From Ligilactobacillus faecis (GTDB taxonomy: Bacteria; Bacillota; Bacilli; Lactobacillales; Lactobacillaceae), in contig NZ_CP123639.1 in assembly GCF_029889745.1 (NCBI RefSeq), positions 143,501 to 207,500 on the forward strand: a DNA stretch of 64,000 nt, in the 5' to 3' direction. Shown in pieces: positions 1 through 8,409 of the stretch. The notes under the pieces were generated by a model. The model searched no databases. It was not told the DNA's origin and saw only the letters and a program-made list of their open reading frames with translations. Numbering within the stretch: the first letter of the stretch is position 1; the number at the start of each line of letters is the position of its first letter. The position numbers were made by a program, and so were the translations under genes.

Positions 1-127
1 TTAGATCTAGCAACCAATAAAAACCTAACGCACATATGAATAGCGCCACAACTGCTTCACTCAAAGTAAAAGCTTTAGTTTTTAGGTAGATACTTAAATG
101 AACTCTTTTGCTGATGCATTTCAACAA
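1..127 (-). CDS. comGF: ComGF-like pseudopilin, 3' end outside window
   Basis: This is the N-terminal part of a minor pseudopilin of the competence DNA-uptake pseudopilus. The frame reads a short basic leader, then KAFTLSEAVVALF and a hydrophobic stretch, which is a type IV prepilin cleavage site plus membrane helix; processing would fall before FTLSE. I place the start at TTG 127-125, because a GAAAGG ribosome site lies about 10 bases upstream and a TAG stop directly precedes it; the next codon is also TTG. The frame overlaps the end of comGE, as is usual in comG operons, and stays open to base 1. The assignment as ComGF rests on gene order more than on sequence. Confidence 0.6.
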   Translation of the reverse strand, partial: MLKCISKRVHLSIYLKTKAFTLSEAVVALFICALGFYWLLDL

Positions 128-335
128 CTAATTCGACCTTTCTTTTTTGATCTTTTTGGCTTAACTTTTGAGCTAAGCGCCCACTTTCATACAAAAGTTT
201 TTGCTCTAAAACTAATGCTTGTTGCGCTTGGTGTTCAGCCTTTTGTAAACGTAACTGCGTCACACAAAACATTCCGGACACAATCACTAAAACAAACATC
301 CCACTACACGCATCCGCCAATAAGAATGCTCTCAC
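75..335 (-). CDS. comGE: ComGE-like pseudopilin, possibly N-terminally altered
   Basis: An 86-residue protein with AFLLAD followed by a hydrophobic helix (residues 3-25) and a charged, Gln/Lys-rich C-terminal half. This fits a minor pseudopilin of the comG operon. The start is GTG directly after an in-frame TAA, and I see no Shine-Dalgarno sequence. The usual basic leader before the prepilin site is almost absent (only Arg2). A 220-base non-coding gap separates it from comGD, whereas the other comG genes here overlap or nearly touch. An insertion may have removed the original start. Family placement comes from position and the AFLLAD motif. Confidence 0.55.
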   Translation of the reverse strand: MRAFLLADACSGMFVLVIVSGMFCVTQLRLQKAEHQAQQALVLEQKLLYESGRLAQKLSQKDQKRKVELVVEMHQQKSSFKYLPKN

Positions 336-555
336 TTATAATTTTCTGGCTATATAAAATGTGAACAAACATGATCTTTTCCATCGGATGATCATATTAT
401 TTGGAAAGAAATATAGCTCCTCCTCTCTTGATTTTTACTACCATCAACAGCTATGTTCTCATAAATCACATTGACTGCACTGAATTTATATATTCGCTTC
501 ACATTTTATCTTTCTTACGCATACATACTATATTCGATCACATTTTCAGTAACAG
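336..555 (-). repeat. Unexplained spacer in comG operon resembling the cdaA leader
   Basis: This 220-base gap sits inside the comG operon. On the minus strand it contains GAAAGATAAAAT and, further on, AGCTATATTTCTTTC preceded by an AG-rich run. The same two blocks, in the same order and strand, occur in the leader of cdaA (about 49666-49814), with weaker similarity between them (AGTCAA...AACATA). AAAATGTGA also occurs twice on the minus strand and once on the plus strand. No convincing reading frame is present. It could be a diverged mobile or structured RNA unit. Confidence 0.4.
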
Positions 556-984
556 TCAAGCATGTTTCTTTTCAACGATCCGATATTGTCCTCCGTACCC
601 CAGCTGGAATCTTAGCGAATAGTTTTTACCTAAAGTAGATCGAAATATTTCTGTTTGTGGATGTACGGCTAAAGTACCACTTAATAAATATTGTCTGGGA
701 GGACCTACATGTTTTAAAGTTCTGGGATATTTGATGACTTTCTCTGGTTTATCACCTTGAAAAAAAGAAACATGGTCTTCTAAAAAAATGACATTGACTG
801 GATAATTTTTTTGGATAGCTCGATAAAATTGTCCCGCCCATTCAGCACGTAACTCTCGAAAAAAATCTTCCTCACGTAAAGCTTCGACAGTCTGCTGATC
901 CAATGTAAACCCTAGCCAAAATAAAAAACAACTGATCAATAAAACAAGACTTGTTTCTAAGAGGGTAAATCCTTTGAGTTGCAT
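556..984 (-). CDS. comGD: ComGD-like pseudopilin
   Basis: A 142-residue minor pseudopilin. The N-terminus MQLKGFTLLETSLVLL has the canonical prepilin peptidase site (cleavage between Gly and Phe, Glu5) followed by one hydrophobic helix. The rest is a soluble globular domain. It starts 2 bases after the comGC stop, so the two are translationally close. In Firmicutes, ComGC, GD, GE, GF and GG assemble into the short pseudopilus that pulls DNA through the wall. The length is normal for the family. The gene appears intact. Confidence 0.8.
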   Translation of the reverse strand: MQLKGFTLLETSLVLLISCFLFWLGFTLDQQTVEALREEDFFRELRAEWAGQFYRAIQKNYPVNVIFLEDHVSFFQGDKPEKVIKYPRTLKHVGPPRQYLLSGTLAVHPQTEIFRSTLGKNYSLRFQLGYGGQYRIVEKKHA

Positions 985-986
985 TA

Positions 987-1286
987 CTATTCCTGCTTTC
1001 CGATCTTCAAATGGTGCTTTTCAACTTCTTTTACTTGTCGTGCCGTCAAATAGCCCTCTTTTTCAAGTTGCTCAGGAGCAATGCTATTCAAAGCCACATC
1101 TTTTTCATCAGCATACAACTGCGCTTGCGTATTTAACTCTGCTTGCAATGCTTGTGTATTGACATTTTCAGCATTTGTCCGCTGTTTAGTAATGTTGGGG
1201 ATGATGATCAAGATCAACAAACTAATAATGAATAAGACAACTGACATCTCTAATAAAGTAAATGCTTCAACCTTTTTCTTCTCCAT
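987..1286 (-). CDS. comGC: ComGC, major competence pseudopilin
   Basis: A 99-residue major pseudopilin of the DNA-uptake machine. It carries EAFTLLEMSVVLFIISLLILIII: the prepilin cleavage site (before FTLLE) and the strongly hydrophobic assembly helix. I choose the ATG at 1286-1284 because AAGGA lies 7 bases upstream. A TTG at 1307 would add seven residues and overlap the comGB stop. The C-terminal part is short and hydrophilic with a QLEKEGYLT segment typical of ComGC. It lies between comGB and comGD in the operon. Confidence 0.9.
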   Translation of the reverse strand: MEKKKVEAFTLLEMSVVLFIISLLILIIIPNITKQRTNAENVNTQALQAELNTQAQLYADEKDVALNSIAPEQLEKEGYLTARQVKEVEKHHLKIGKQE

Positions 1287-1303
1287 GTTTGATCCTTCTT
1301 TTA

Positions 1304-2377
1304 TCAATAAGCGCCCAGTGTTTCTAAACTAGAATACATTGGAAGTAACAAGGCTAAATAGGTCCCAACTATGATCATCGCGATCACGATAAAAAATATG
1401 GGTTGGACCCAAGCGATCATCTTATCTGTCAAATAAAGCAAACGTTTATAAGCTAATTGTGCATAAGTCATCAGATCTGTCCCCAACTCTGCTTTTGTTT
1501 TTCCTTTTTTAAAAAAAGCACTCAGCTCATTTGGAATAAATGGATACTGTGAGATAAGGTCATCAAAATTATTTCCATGTGATACCTCTCTAGCTAAGAG
1601 TTTGCCTAATTGATGTAATAAAGTTTTTTTATCAAATGTTTGCAACAACTGACAGATCTGCTGAAATTCAAGCCCACTTTCGATCAAGAGACCTAAGTTA
1701 AATGTCATATAATAACTACAATATTGACGATAAAGTTTTCCTACGAGCGGTAAGCAACTATACCAGCTGTGGCGATCCAAGACCGCACAGTGTTTGAGCC
1801 AATATAGCGTCTTTAAAAGGTAACCACTAAAAATAAGAACCCCACCACCTAAAATAAATCTGCTACTTTTAAATCCTAGCTTGACCAGCCCAGTTGCTTT
1901 ATCAGGGGCAAATTGTAGCATCTCTGGAACTAGCCACATTTTGATCCCAAGTAATAAGAAAAGCAAAAGACTTAACAGTAAGAACGGATAGAGCAAAACA
2001 GCTCGAAGCTTTTCTTGTTGCGCGATCCGAAGATTCAAATAACGCCCTAACTGAGTAACGCTTTTTTCTAATTGACCATGTTTTTCTGCGATCACTAATT
2101 GACAATATAAGCTAGGCGTCAAATACTCCTTCATAGCCACACTAAAAGAGCTACCTGCAGCTAATTTATCCATAACTTGCTCAGCACCTCGATGTTTAAA
2201 GAAAACTCTTAGTTGATCTAACGAACGTTTTAAAGAAAAACCTGCAGCTAATAATTCAGCCAAAGTGCTCAGAAATTCGGCTTGTTGTTTTAGTGGCCAG
2301 CGCTTGTTATCCTTCAAGAAAAGCTTGTTTCGTTCTTTTAGTGATCTTACCTTCTGCAACCGATCGTTCAAGTTCAT
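1304..2377 (-). CDS. comGB: ComGB, type II secretion F-like membrane platform protein
   Basis: A 357-residue polytopic protein of the GspF/PilC family that anchors the competence pseudopilus in the membrane. Hydrophobic segments are visible around residues 134-150, 170-190 and 330-350, separated by the two repeated cytoplasmic GspF domains. The ATG at 2377 has its GGAGGG directly abutting, which is too close. A TTG two codons later (2371) has ideal spacing of about 7, so it may be the true start. Either start overlaps the end of comGA by more than 60 bases, implying tight coupling with the ATPase gene. Confidence 0.88.
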   Translation of the reverse strand: MNLNDRLQKVRSLKERNKLFLKDNKRWPLKQQAEFLSTLAELLAAGFSLKRSLDQLRVFFKHRGAEQVMDKLAAGSSFSVAMKEYLTPSLYCQLVIAEKHGQLEKSVTQLGRYLNLRIAQQEKLRAVLLYPFLLLSLLLFLLLGIKMWLVPEMLQFAPDKATGLVKLGFKSSRFILGGGVLIFSGYLLKTLYWLKHCAVLDRHSWYSCLPLVGKLYRQYCSYYMTFNLGLLIESGLEFQQICQLLQTFDKKTLLHQLGKLLAREVSHGNNFDDLISQYPFIPNELSAFFKKGKTKAELGTDLMTYAQLAYKRLLYLTDKMIAWVQPIFFIVIAMIIVGTYLALLLPMYSSLETLGAY

Positions 2378-3275
2378 CCCTCCATTCTTTTGTCATCGTC
2401 ATTTCACTCCGAAAGACTGTTTTAAATTCTTGTTTAAATATTAAATCAAACAAAACAGCTTGCGTGCCATCTTTGAGGGGTAAAAGTCGTTGATAACTAA
2501 AGCATTGCGTCACTTGTAAAACATCTTTTTTCGCCAACCCTAGATCTTCTAAACGAGTCAAGATCCCTGTAGCACTCATTGCATGGACCGTGCTTAAAAC
2601 TAAATGACCACTCAAAGCTGCCGTCAAGGCAATATGTGCCGTTTGTGTATCACGGATCTCGCCGATGATGAAGATGTCGGGATGATGTCTTAAGGCTGCC
2701 TTTAACAGTATTTCATAACTCATCTGTGCAGGCTCATTTACTTCAAGTTGCAAAAAAGAATCGTCTTTGATCTCAACTGGATCTTCAATGCACATTACTT
2801 GTTGATCAGTTAGTTTTTTAGCTAGTTGGTACATTGTCGTTGTCTTACCTGATCCCATCGGTCCTGCTAAGAGGACCAACCCCTTTTTTTGACAGACATT
2901 CTCTAACCGTGACCATTGTTTCAGATCAAGAAAGTTTTTAGTTGCACGCTCTAGTGGGTAGATCAAACGGATCACTAGTGACTCTCTTCCTAAAAAATCA
3001 CCGACTGTTGATAAACGTAAAAAAATCTCATTCCCCGCCAAAGTCACTGTCAATGCACCAAGCTGCGGGCGACGTTGTTCACTTAACATCATATTTGCTT
3101 GAAATTTGAAATACGCGATCATCTGCTGTGCACTAGCTTTTTTTAACTTAGTGATCATTTGATAGGTGCCTTGACAAAAAAACTTGACAATGTAATCTTT
3201 TCCCCCTGGCAAGAGCAAAATATCTCCAGCCCGTTTAGCAAACGCTTGTTGCAATAATTCATCTGCCAGTCGCAT
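2307..3275 (-). CDS. comGA: ComGA, competence pseudopilus assembly ATPase
   Basis: A 322-residue GspE/PilB-type ATPase, first gene of the comG operon. It shows the Walker A GPMGSGKTTT, an Asp-box CIEDPVE, Walker B DIFIIGEIRD and the HIS box LVLSTVHAMSA. It powers pseudopilus assembly at the inner face of the membrane. GGGAGG lies 8 bases before the ATG. The upstream region (minus strand, 3301-3308) reads TGCGTATT, which only loosely resembles the competence sigma box TACGAATA; I cannot call it a regulatory site with confidence. The ATPase is short compared with PilB, as expected for ComGA. Confidence 0.9.
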   Translation of the reverse strand: MRLADELLQQAFAKRAGDILLLPGGKDYIVKFFCQGTYQMITKLKKASAQQMIAYFKFQANMMLSEQRRPQLGALTVTLAGNEIFLRLSTVGDFLGRESLVIRLIYPLERATKNFLDLKQWSRLENVCQKKGLVLLAGPMGSGKTTTMYQLAKKLTDQQVMCIEDPVEIKDDSFLQLEVNEPAQMSYEILLKAALRHHPDIFIIGEIRDTQTAHIALTAALSGHLVLSTVHAMSATGILTRLEDLGLAKKDVLQVTQCFSYQRLLPLKDGTQAVLFDLIFKQEFKTVFRSEMTMTKEWRDELERSVAEGKITKRTKQAFLEG

Positions 3276-3330
3276 CTTCTTTTCCTCCCTTCACTTTATA
3301 AATACGCAAAAAGGCAGATTTTTTTGAACA

Positions 3331-3371
3331 AAAAAATTCCGTCTAAAATAGTTATCATTTTAGCCGGAATT
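3331..3371 (-). terminator. Terminator after rbsK
   Basis: On the minus strand AATTCCGGCTAAAAT pairs with ATTTTAGACGGAATT around a 7-base loop and is followed by a T run. It ends the rbsK transcript before the comG operon. Confidence 0.8.
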
Positions 3372-3382
3372 ATCAAGTATTT

Positions 3383-4312
3383 TTAGTAATCTGTTGCAGA
3401 ACCAAGTGCTTCGTTAACTGTTTCAAGTCTTGGGATCGATGGGATAGCACCGATCTTTTGAACTGCTAAGGCAGAGGCCATACTAGCAAAAACGATCGCT
3501 TCAGCAATATTAGTCAGATCTCGATCTAATTGTGAACTCAACGCACCTAAGAAAGTATCGCCAGCAGCTGTTGTATCAACAGCTGTAACTTTGAAAGCTT
3601 TAATAAACCCTTCAGCCTCACTCGTCTTATAATAGGCCCCTTTACTTCCAAGCGTGATGATCGTATTTTGGACCCCTAATTTAGCTAATTTCTCAGCGGC
3701 TGCACGCCATGTATCTTCTTCCACTACTTTGATGCCTGTCAAGATCTCAGTTTCAGTTTCATTTAACACGATCAGATCAACATTTTCCAAAAGTTCTTTT
3801 GGGACCCGTTTAGCTGGGGCTGGATTCAAGATCGTCACAACACCATTTTCTTTAGCATAAGCAAAGGCTTTGATCGCCTGCTCGATCGGTGTTTCAAATT
3901 GTGTGATCAAAAAATCAGAGTCTTTGATCTTTGGTTTAGCAGCTTCGATATCTGTTGCAGTCAAAGCTTGATTGGCTCCCCCCAAGACTAAAATACTATT
4001 CTCACCATTTTCTTGTAATAAAATAAAGGCTTGTCCTGTCTCAGCATCGGCCAAAGTGACACTACTTGTATCGATCTTTGCATCTTCTAAATAAGTACGC
4101 ATCAGCTTTCCTTGCTCATCAGCTCCTATTTTCCCGATAAAAGCTGTTCTTGCACCAGAACGAGCAGCTGCGATCGCTTGGTTAGATCCTTTACCCCCAC
4201 CTGCGATCTGCTTATCAGTCATCGTCATCGTTTCACCTGGTAATGGTAGACGTTTGATCTGCATAATATGATCGACATTTAGGCTCCCTAGAACTGTTAC
4301 TCTATTTACCAT
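3383..4312 (-). CDS. rbsK: Ribokinase
   Basis: A 309-residue PfkB-family sugar kinase that phosphorylates D-ribose at O5 with ATP. It has the N-terminal motif GGGKGSNQAIAAARSG and the C-terminal signature DTTAAGDTFLGAL with catalytic Asp. The start is the ATG at 4312-4310, with GGAGG 9 bases upstream; the open frame extends further but without a ribosome site. No ribose transporter gene lies beside it, so it stands alone in its transcript. The length and motifs are those of ribokinase; other PfkB substrates cannot be fully excluded. Confidence 0.88.
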   Translation of the reverse strand: MVNRVTVLGSLNVDHIMQIKRLPLPGETMTMTDKQIAGGGKGSNQAIAAARSGARTAFIGKIGADEQGKLMRTYLEDAKIDTSSVTLADAETGQAFILLQENGENSILVLGGANQALTATDIEAAKPKIKDSDFLITQFETPIEQAIKAFAYAKENGVVTILNPAPAKRVPKELLENVDLIVLNETETEILTGIKVVEEDTWRAAAEKLAKLGVQNTIITLGSKGAYYKTSEAEGFIKAFKVTAVDTTAAGDTFLGALSSQLDRDLTNIAEAIVFASMASALAVQKIGAIPSIPRLETVNEALGSATDY

Positions 4313-4440
4313 TATTGATCCTCCGTACTTTTGTCTGTAAACATTATAATATATCTGCCCCCTCTTAGACAACAAAGGCTTAAGCAAAAGTTAACGAGGA
4401 AATATATCTGTTTAGATAAAATATTACTACTTTAATTGCA

Positions 4441-4474
4441 CAAAAAAAGACCACACTAAAATGTGGCCTTTTTG
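4441..4474 (-). terminator. Terminator after yebC
   Basis: AAAAAGGCCACA and TGTGGTCTTTTTTT form a stem around TTTTAG on the minus strand, immediately after the yebC stop. Confidence 0.8.
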
Positions 4475-4480
4475 ATCTAT

Positions 4481-5212
4481 TTAATCTTCATCGGGAAATT
4501 CAGCAGATGTAAAGACTTCAGAAACATCATCTTCATCTTCTAAACGATCGATCAAACGTTGAAGTTGTTCAACTTTATCTTCTGGCACTGGTACTGTATT
4601 TTGTGGTACCATTGTGATCTCAGCTGAATCAAGATCATATTTAGCTTGCAATGCATCTCTTACATCTTCAAAGATCTTTGGCTCTGTATAGATTTCAAAA
4701 ACTTCTTCTGAAGTTTGGAGATCTTCAGCACCAGCTTCGATCACATCTTCAAACATTTGATCTTCATCAACATCTAGACCTTCACGTACGATCGCAATGT
4801 AACCTTTGCGATCGAACATAAAACTAACTGAGCCTGTCTCACCTAAGTTCCCACCATTTCGGTTGAAATCTGTACGTACGGCTGACGCTGTTCGGTTACG
4901 GTTATCTGTCAAAGCATGCACTAAGATCGCTACCCCTGCAGGACCATAACCTTCATAGGTGATTTCTTCATAGTTAGCACCATTTGCACCAGTAGCCTTA
5001 TCAAGAGCACGTTTGATGTTGTCTTTTGGCATATTAGCAGCACGAGCTTTTTCCATTACAAGGCGCAATTGTGGGTTGGCGTCTGGGTCAGGACCGCCAC
5101 TCTTTGCAGCCATATATAGGTCTCGTGAGATTTTTTGGAAAATTTTTCCACGTTTTGCATCTTGGGCATTTTTACGCCCTTGGATGTTATGCCATTTTGA
5201 ATGTCCTGACAT
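4481..5212 (-). CDS. yebC: YebC/PmpR family protein
   Basis: A 243-residue member of the YebC family (Pfam Transcrip_reg). It begins with the hallmark [14 protein letters not shown] and continues with [17 protein letters not shown] and the [14 protein letters not shown] segment, then an acidic C-terminus. Family members act as DNA-binding regulators and, in some bacteria, help ribosomes through difficult proline stretches. An AGAGG ribosome site precedes the ATG. It forms its own transcription unit closed by the terminator at 4441-4474. Confidence 0.92.
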   Translation of the reverse strand: MSGHSKWHNIQGRKNAQDAKRGKIFQKISRDLYMAAKSGGPDPDANPQLRLVMEKARAANMPKDNIKRALDKATGANGANYEEITYEGYGPAGVAILVHALTDNRNRTASAVRTDFNRNGGNLGETGSVSFMFDRKGYIAIVREGLDVDEDQMFEDVIEAGAEDLQTSEEVFEIYTEPKIFEDVRDALQAKYDLDSAEITMVPQNTVPVPEDKVEQLQRLIDRLEDEDDVSEVFTSAEFPDED

Positions 5213-5274
5213 TTCTAAATACCTCTTTCCGAAAAGTAAAATTTAGCAATATAGCCGTGTCTATTTTATCAAAA

Positions 5275-5802
5275 TTACTTTTTATCTGCAAGCGCACGCA
5301 TTGCGTTTTTCCGTCTTTGATAATACGCAAGTATCGCTTTGATGACTAAGATCCCACATAAAGCCCCACAAGAGTCTAGGAGCACATCCTGAACTAACGG
5401 CGTTCTTCCGCCTGTCAACATCTGATGAAATTCATCAAAACTTGCATAAGCCACAGCTAAAATAAATGCACTCATAAACGCTTTTTTTGAACTAAGACGT
5501 CCAACAAGTCCCAGATAAGTAAATGCTGCTAGTAAGAAATAAGTTCCAAAATGAGCAGCTTTTCGTATAAAAAATTCGACAAATCTATAGTAGCCAACAG
5601 CTTGGATACTGATCGTTTTACCAGCGTAATCAAACGAGATATGTGAAAGAAACGTTTCCAAAGGACGGCTTGTCAAATATTTTTCTAAAAATGGGACCGA
5701 AGTTTGTTGCTTATAGGTCATCGAAGAACTGACAAACAAGATCGCGAGCAATAACAGACTTCCGCCTAAACATAAATTTTGAATCACTTTCTTTTTTTGC
5801 AT
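5275..5802 (-). CDS. VanZ-like membrane protein
   Basis: A 175-residue protein with four to five predicted transmembrane segments. The motif SFDEFHQMLTGGRTPLVQDVLLDSCGALCG is diagnostic of the VanZ family (Pfam PF04892). VanZ proteins confer low-level teicoplanin resistance in enterococci, but chromosomal homologues are common and of unknown role. I chose the ATG at 5802 because AGAGGATC lies just upstream; a TTG at 5817 is in frame but has no ribosome site. It follows ccpA with a terminator between them. Confidence 0.82.
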   Translation of the reverse strand: MQKKKVIQNLCLGGSLLLLAILFVSSSMTYKQQTSVPFLEKYLTSRPLETFLSHISFDYAGKTISIQAVGYYRFVEFFIRKAAHFGTYFLLAAFTYLGLVGRLSSKKAFMSAFILAVAYASFDEFHQMLTGGRTPLVQDVLLDSCGALCGILVIKAILAYYQRRKNAMRALADKK

Positions 5803-5813
5803 AGATCCTCTTT

Positions 5814-5845
5814 TCAAAAAAACGAGTAAGTCAAACTTACCCGTC
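5814..5845 (-). terminator. Terminator after ccpA
   Basis: ACGGGTAAG and CTTACTCGT pair around TTTGA and lead into a run of seven T on the minus strand, just past the ccpA stop. Confidence 0.8.
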
Positions 5846-5853
5846 TACTTTCC

Positions 5854-6861
5854 TTATTTTGTCGAAGCGCGCTTGATGTAGCCATATGGAAGTTCGATCG
5901 TTTTCTTGTCTTCGGACATGTCTTCTTTATTCATCATCTTTGTCAAGAAACGCATCGAAACAGCTCCAATATCATATAACGGTTGCGTGATCGACGAAAG
6001 CTGTGGTCGAACGATCTCAGTCAATTTTGAATTATTACTTGTAACGATCTCAAATTCTTGTGGTACGCTAACTCCAGCATCTTGAGCCCCATTCAAAACG
6101 CCACAAGCCAATTCATCATCCCCAACATAAGCAGCTGTGGCTTTAGCAGACGCTAAGGCCGGCCATAAAACTTCACCTGAACGGTAACTATAATCTGTCT
6201 CAAAGATCAATTCTGGATCATATTCGATCCCATGTTTTGCTAAAGCTTGTTTATAACCTTTGAGCCGGAACTCACCATTGATCGGATCTTGTAAAGGTCC
6301 TGAGATGAAGGCAACACGTTTATTACCGTGATTCAAGAGATCAGAAACCGCCTCTTCTACAGCTGCCACGTAGTCCACATGAACACTCTCAACTTCTTCT
6401 TTGGCATCAACTGAACCAGCTAAAACGATCGGTGTCTTAGCTCGAGCAAATTGAGCACGTAATTCATCAGTCAAGTTATTGCCCATAAAAATGATCCCAT
6501 CAACTTGTTTCGCCAACAAAGTATTCAATACTTGAGCTTCTTTTTGCGCGTTACCATCAGAATTGGCCAAGATAATATTATATTTATACATTGATGCAAC
6601 ATCATCGATCCCGCGTGCCAATGAAGAAAAGTAAACATTTGTCACGTCTGGAATGATGACCCCAACGGTCGTTGTCTTTTTGCTTGCTAAACCACGAGCA
6701 ACTGCGTTTGGACGGTAATCCAAACGATCGATCACTTCTAAAACTTTCTTACGTGTTGCTGGTTTAACGTTAGGATTTCCGTTAACGACCCGAGACACAG
6801 TCGCCATGGAAACATTTGCTTCACGTGCCACATCATAAATCGTTATCGTTTGTTTTTCCAT
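5854..6861 (-). CDS. ccpA: Catabolite control protein A
   Basis: A 335-residue LacI/GalR-family regulator and global carbon catabolite repressor. With HPr(Ser-P) it binds cre boxes. The N-terminal helix-turn-helix reads TIYDVAREANVSMATVSRVVNG, followed by the hinge helix NAVARGLASKKT and a periplasmic-binding-like effector domain. GAGG lies 9 bases before the ATG. It is divergent from pepQ, the arrangement well known from lactobacilli. Likely targets inside this window are the glg promoter (43571-43584) and the candidate small RNA promoter (44221-44234). Confidence 0.95.
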   Translation of the reverse strand: MEKQTITIYDVAREANVSMATVSRVVNGNPNVKPATRKKVLEVIDRLDYRPNAVARGLASKKTTTVGVIIPDVTNVYFSSLARGIDDVASMYKYNIILANSDGNAQKEAQVLNTLLAKQVDGIIFMGNNLTDELRAQFARAKTPIVLAGSVDAKEEVESVHVDYVAAVEEAVSDLLNHGNKRVAFISGPLQDPINGEFRLKGYKQALAKHGIEYDPELIFETDYSYRSGEVLWPALASAKATAAYVGDDELACGVLNGAQDAGVSVPQEFEIVTSNNSKLTEIVRPQLSSITQPLYDIGAVSMRFLTKMMNKEDMSEDKKTIELPYGYIKRASTK

Positions 6862-7165
6862 GATATTATCCTCTCATAAATTTTATTTTCAATATCGTTT
6901 TCAATTCGACGCTTTTTAATTTATCAAAGTTTCTAACTAATTGCAAGCGTTTCACGAATTTTAACTACATCTTTTTCATTTCTCTTTCATTATAGCTATC
7001 GTAAAAACAAGCTCTAGTTTGAACTATGATATAATAAAGACGATTTACGATCATTGGCCCAAGCTGCTTGCTTCTTAGCCATAAGGAAGTCAAAAATGTG
7101 AAGTGGTATTAAGAACAGCTCAGCCCAACTTGACCGCAAATAAATCAACAAGAAAGGAAAACTAT

Positions 7166-8329
7166 ATGACCTTTCTTCAAATATGCACCTGCTTATTTGT
7201 TCACATTTTATATAGCAATATGCTTATGTCACATCTTACGACAGTTCAAAACTGGCTCGAACAAAATAAATTCGATATCGCTTATGTTAGCGATTGGCAC
7301 AATATCCAATATTTTACTGGTTTTGGTAGTGATCCGATCGAACGGACTTTGGCACTTTTCATTTTCCCCGATAAAGATCCTTTTATCTTTGCCCCAGCTC
7401 TAGAAGTCGAAGCTGTTAAAAAAGCCGGATGGCCTTATCCTGTTTACGGCTACCTTGATCATGAGGACCCTTATGCTTTGATCAAAAAACATATCCTTGC
7501 TTTGACAAGTGCTCCTAAAAAATGGGCTTTAGAAAAAAATGCTCTCACAGTCGAACGCTATGAAAAGTTAAAGACCAATTTCCCAGAAGCTTCCTTTACA
7601 GGTGATATCTCCAGTTTGATCGAGCATGAAAAGCTCTTCAAAACGCCTGCCGAGATCGAAAAACTCAAAGTCGCTGGCAAATGGGCTGATGTAGCTTTTG
7701 AAGTTGGCTTTAAAGCACTCTCAACTTCACGTACAGAACAAGACATCGTGGCCGAGATCGAATATGAGATGAAGAAAAACGGGATCATGCATATGAGCTT
7801 TGATACGATCATTCAAAGTGGTGCCAATGCTGCCGATCCGCACGGTGCACCTAAAGCAGATCTGATCAAACCAAATGCCTTATGCTTATTTGATCTAGGA
7901 GTCGAATATGCTGGCTATATGTCTGACGCTTCACGGACTGTTGCTTTTGGTGAAGTTGATCAAAAATCAGCTGAGATCTATCAAGTTTGTCTTGAAGCAC
8001 AACTTGCTGCTATGGCTGCCGCTCGTCCAGGGATCACTGCGCAAGAATTAGATAAGATCGCACGGGATATTATTACTAAAGCTGGTTATGGCGAATACTT
8101 CATCCATCGTTTAGGTCATGGGATCGGTCAAAGCGACCATGAATTTCCATCGATCATGGAAGGAAATGAACTTGTCTTAGAACCAGGCATGTGCTTCTCG
8201 ATCGAACCAGGGATCTACATTCCACAAGTTGCTGGAGTACGGATCGAAGATTGTGTATATATCACTGAAGATGGTTGTGAAGCTTTCACCCACACACCAA
8301 AAGAACTTTTAGTTTTACCAGTGAAATAG
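7166..8329 (+). CDS. pepQ: Xaa-Pro dipeptidase PepQ
   Basis: An M24-family metallopeptidase that cleaves Xaa-Pro dipeptides from casein-type peptides. The metal-binding residues are visible in LFDLGVEY and SDASR (Asp), HRLGHGIGQSDHE (His), SIEPGIY (Glu) and RIEDCV (Glu). The ATG at 7166 has a clear GAAAGG site, but gives a 20-residue hydrophobic extension (TFLQICTCLFVHILYSN). The ATG at 7226 gives 367 residues, the normal PepQ length, but lacks a ribosome site. I report the longer form and flag the conflict. It is divergent from ccpA, with a TATAAT box near 7030. Confidence 0.88.
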   Translation: MTFLQICTCLFVHILYSNMLMSHLTTVQNWLEQNKFDIAYVSDWHNIQYFTGFGSDPIERTLALFIFPDKDPFIFAPALEVEAVKKAGWPYPVYGYLDHEDPYALIKKHILALTSAPKKWALEKNALTVERYEKLKTNFPEASFTGDISSLIEHEKLFKTPAEIEKLKVAGKWADVAFEVGFKALSTSRTEQDIVAEIEYEMKKNGIMHMSFDTIIQSGANAADPHGAPKADLIKPNALCLFDLGVEYAGYMSDASRTVAFGEVDQKSAEIYQVCLEAQLAAMAAARPGITAQELDKIARDIITKAGYGEYFIHRLGHGIGQSDHEFPSIMEGNELVLEPGMCFSIEPGIYIPQVAGVRIEDCVYITEDGCEAFTHTPKELLVLPVK

Positions 8330-8340
8330 ATCATTTTGAC

Positions 8341-8387
8341 AAAAAGACCGATAGAGTTCGTAACATTTAGCTCTATCGGTCTTTTTT
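8341..8387. terminator. Bidirectional terminator between pepQ and ytxH-like gene
   Basis: AAAAAGACCGATAGAG pairs with CTCTATCGGTCTTTTTT. It separates two convergent genes and has A and T runs on both sides. Confidence 0.9.
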
Positions 8388-8409
8388 ACCATCAAATCAT
8401 TCTAAAAAA

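Noticed and set aside
98-364. Plus-strand frame across comGE and the comG spacer.
   Set aside because: It is the complement of pseudopilin coding sequence, and its composition does not look coding.
3301-3308. Competence sigma-factor box before comGA.
   Set aside because: TGCGTATT matches TACGAATA at only five of eight positions.
6940-6955. cre-like TTGCAAGCGTTTCAC between ccpA and pepQ.
   Set aside because: One base shorter than the 14-base consensus in either orientation, so I do not list it as a site, although the location is typical.
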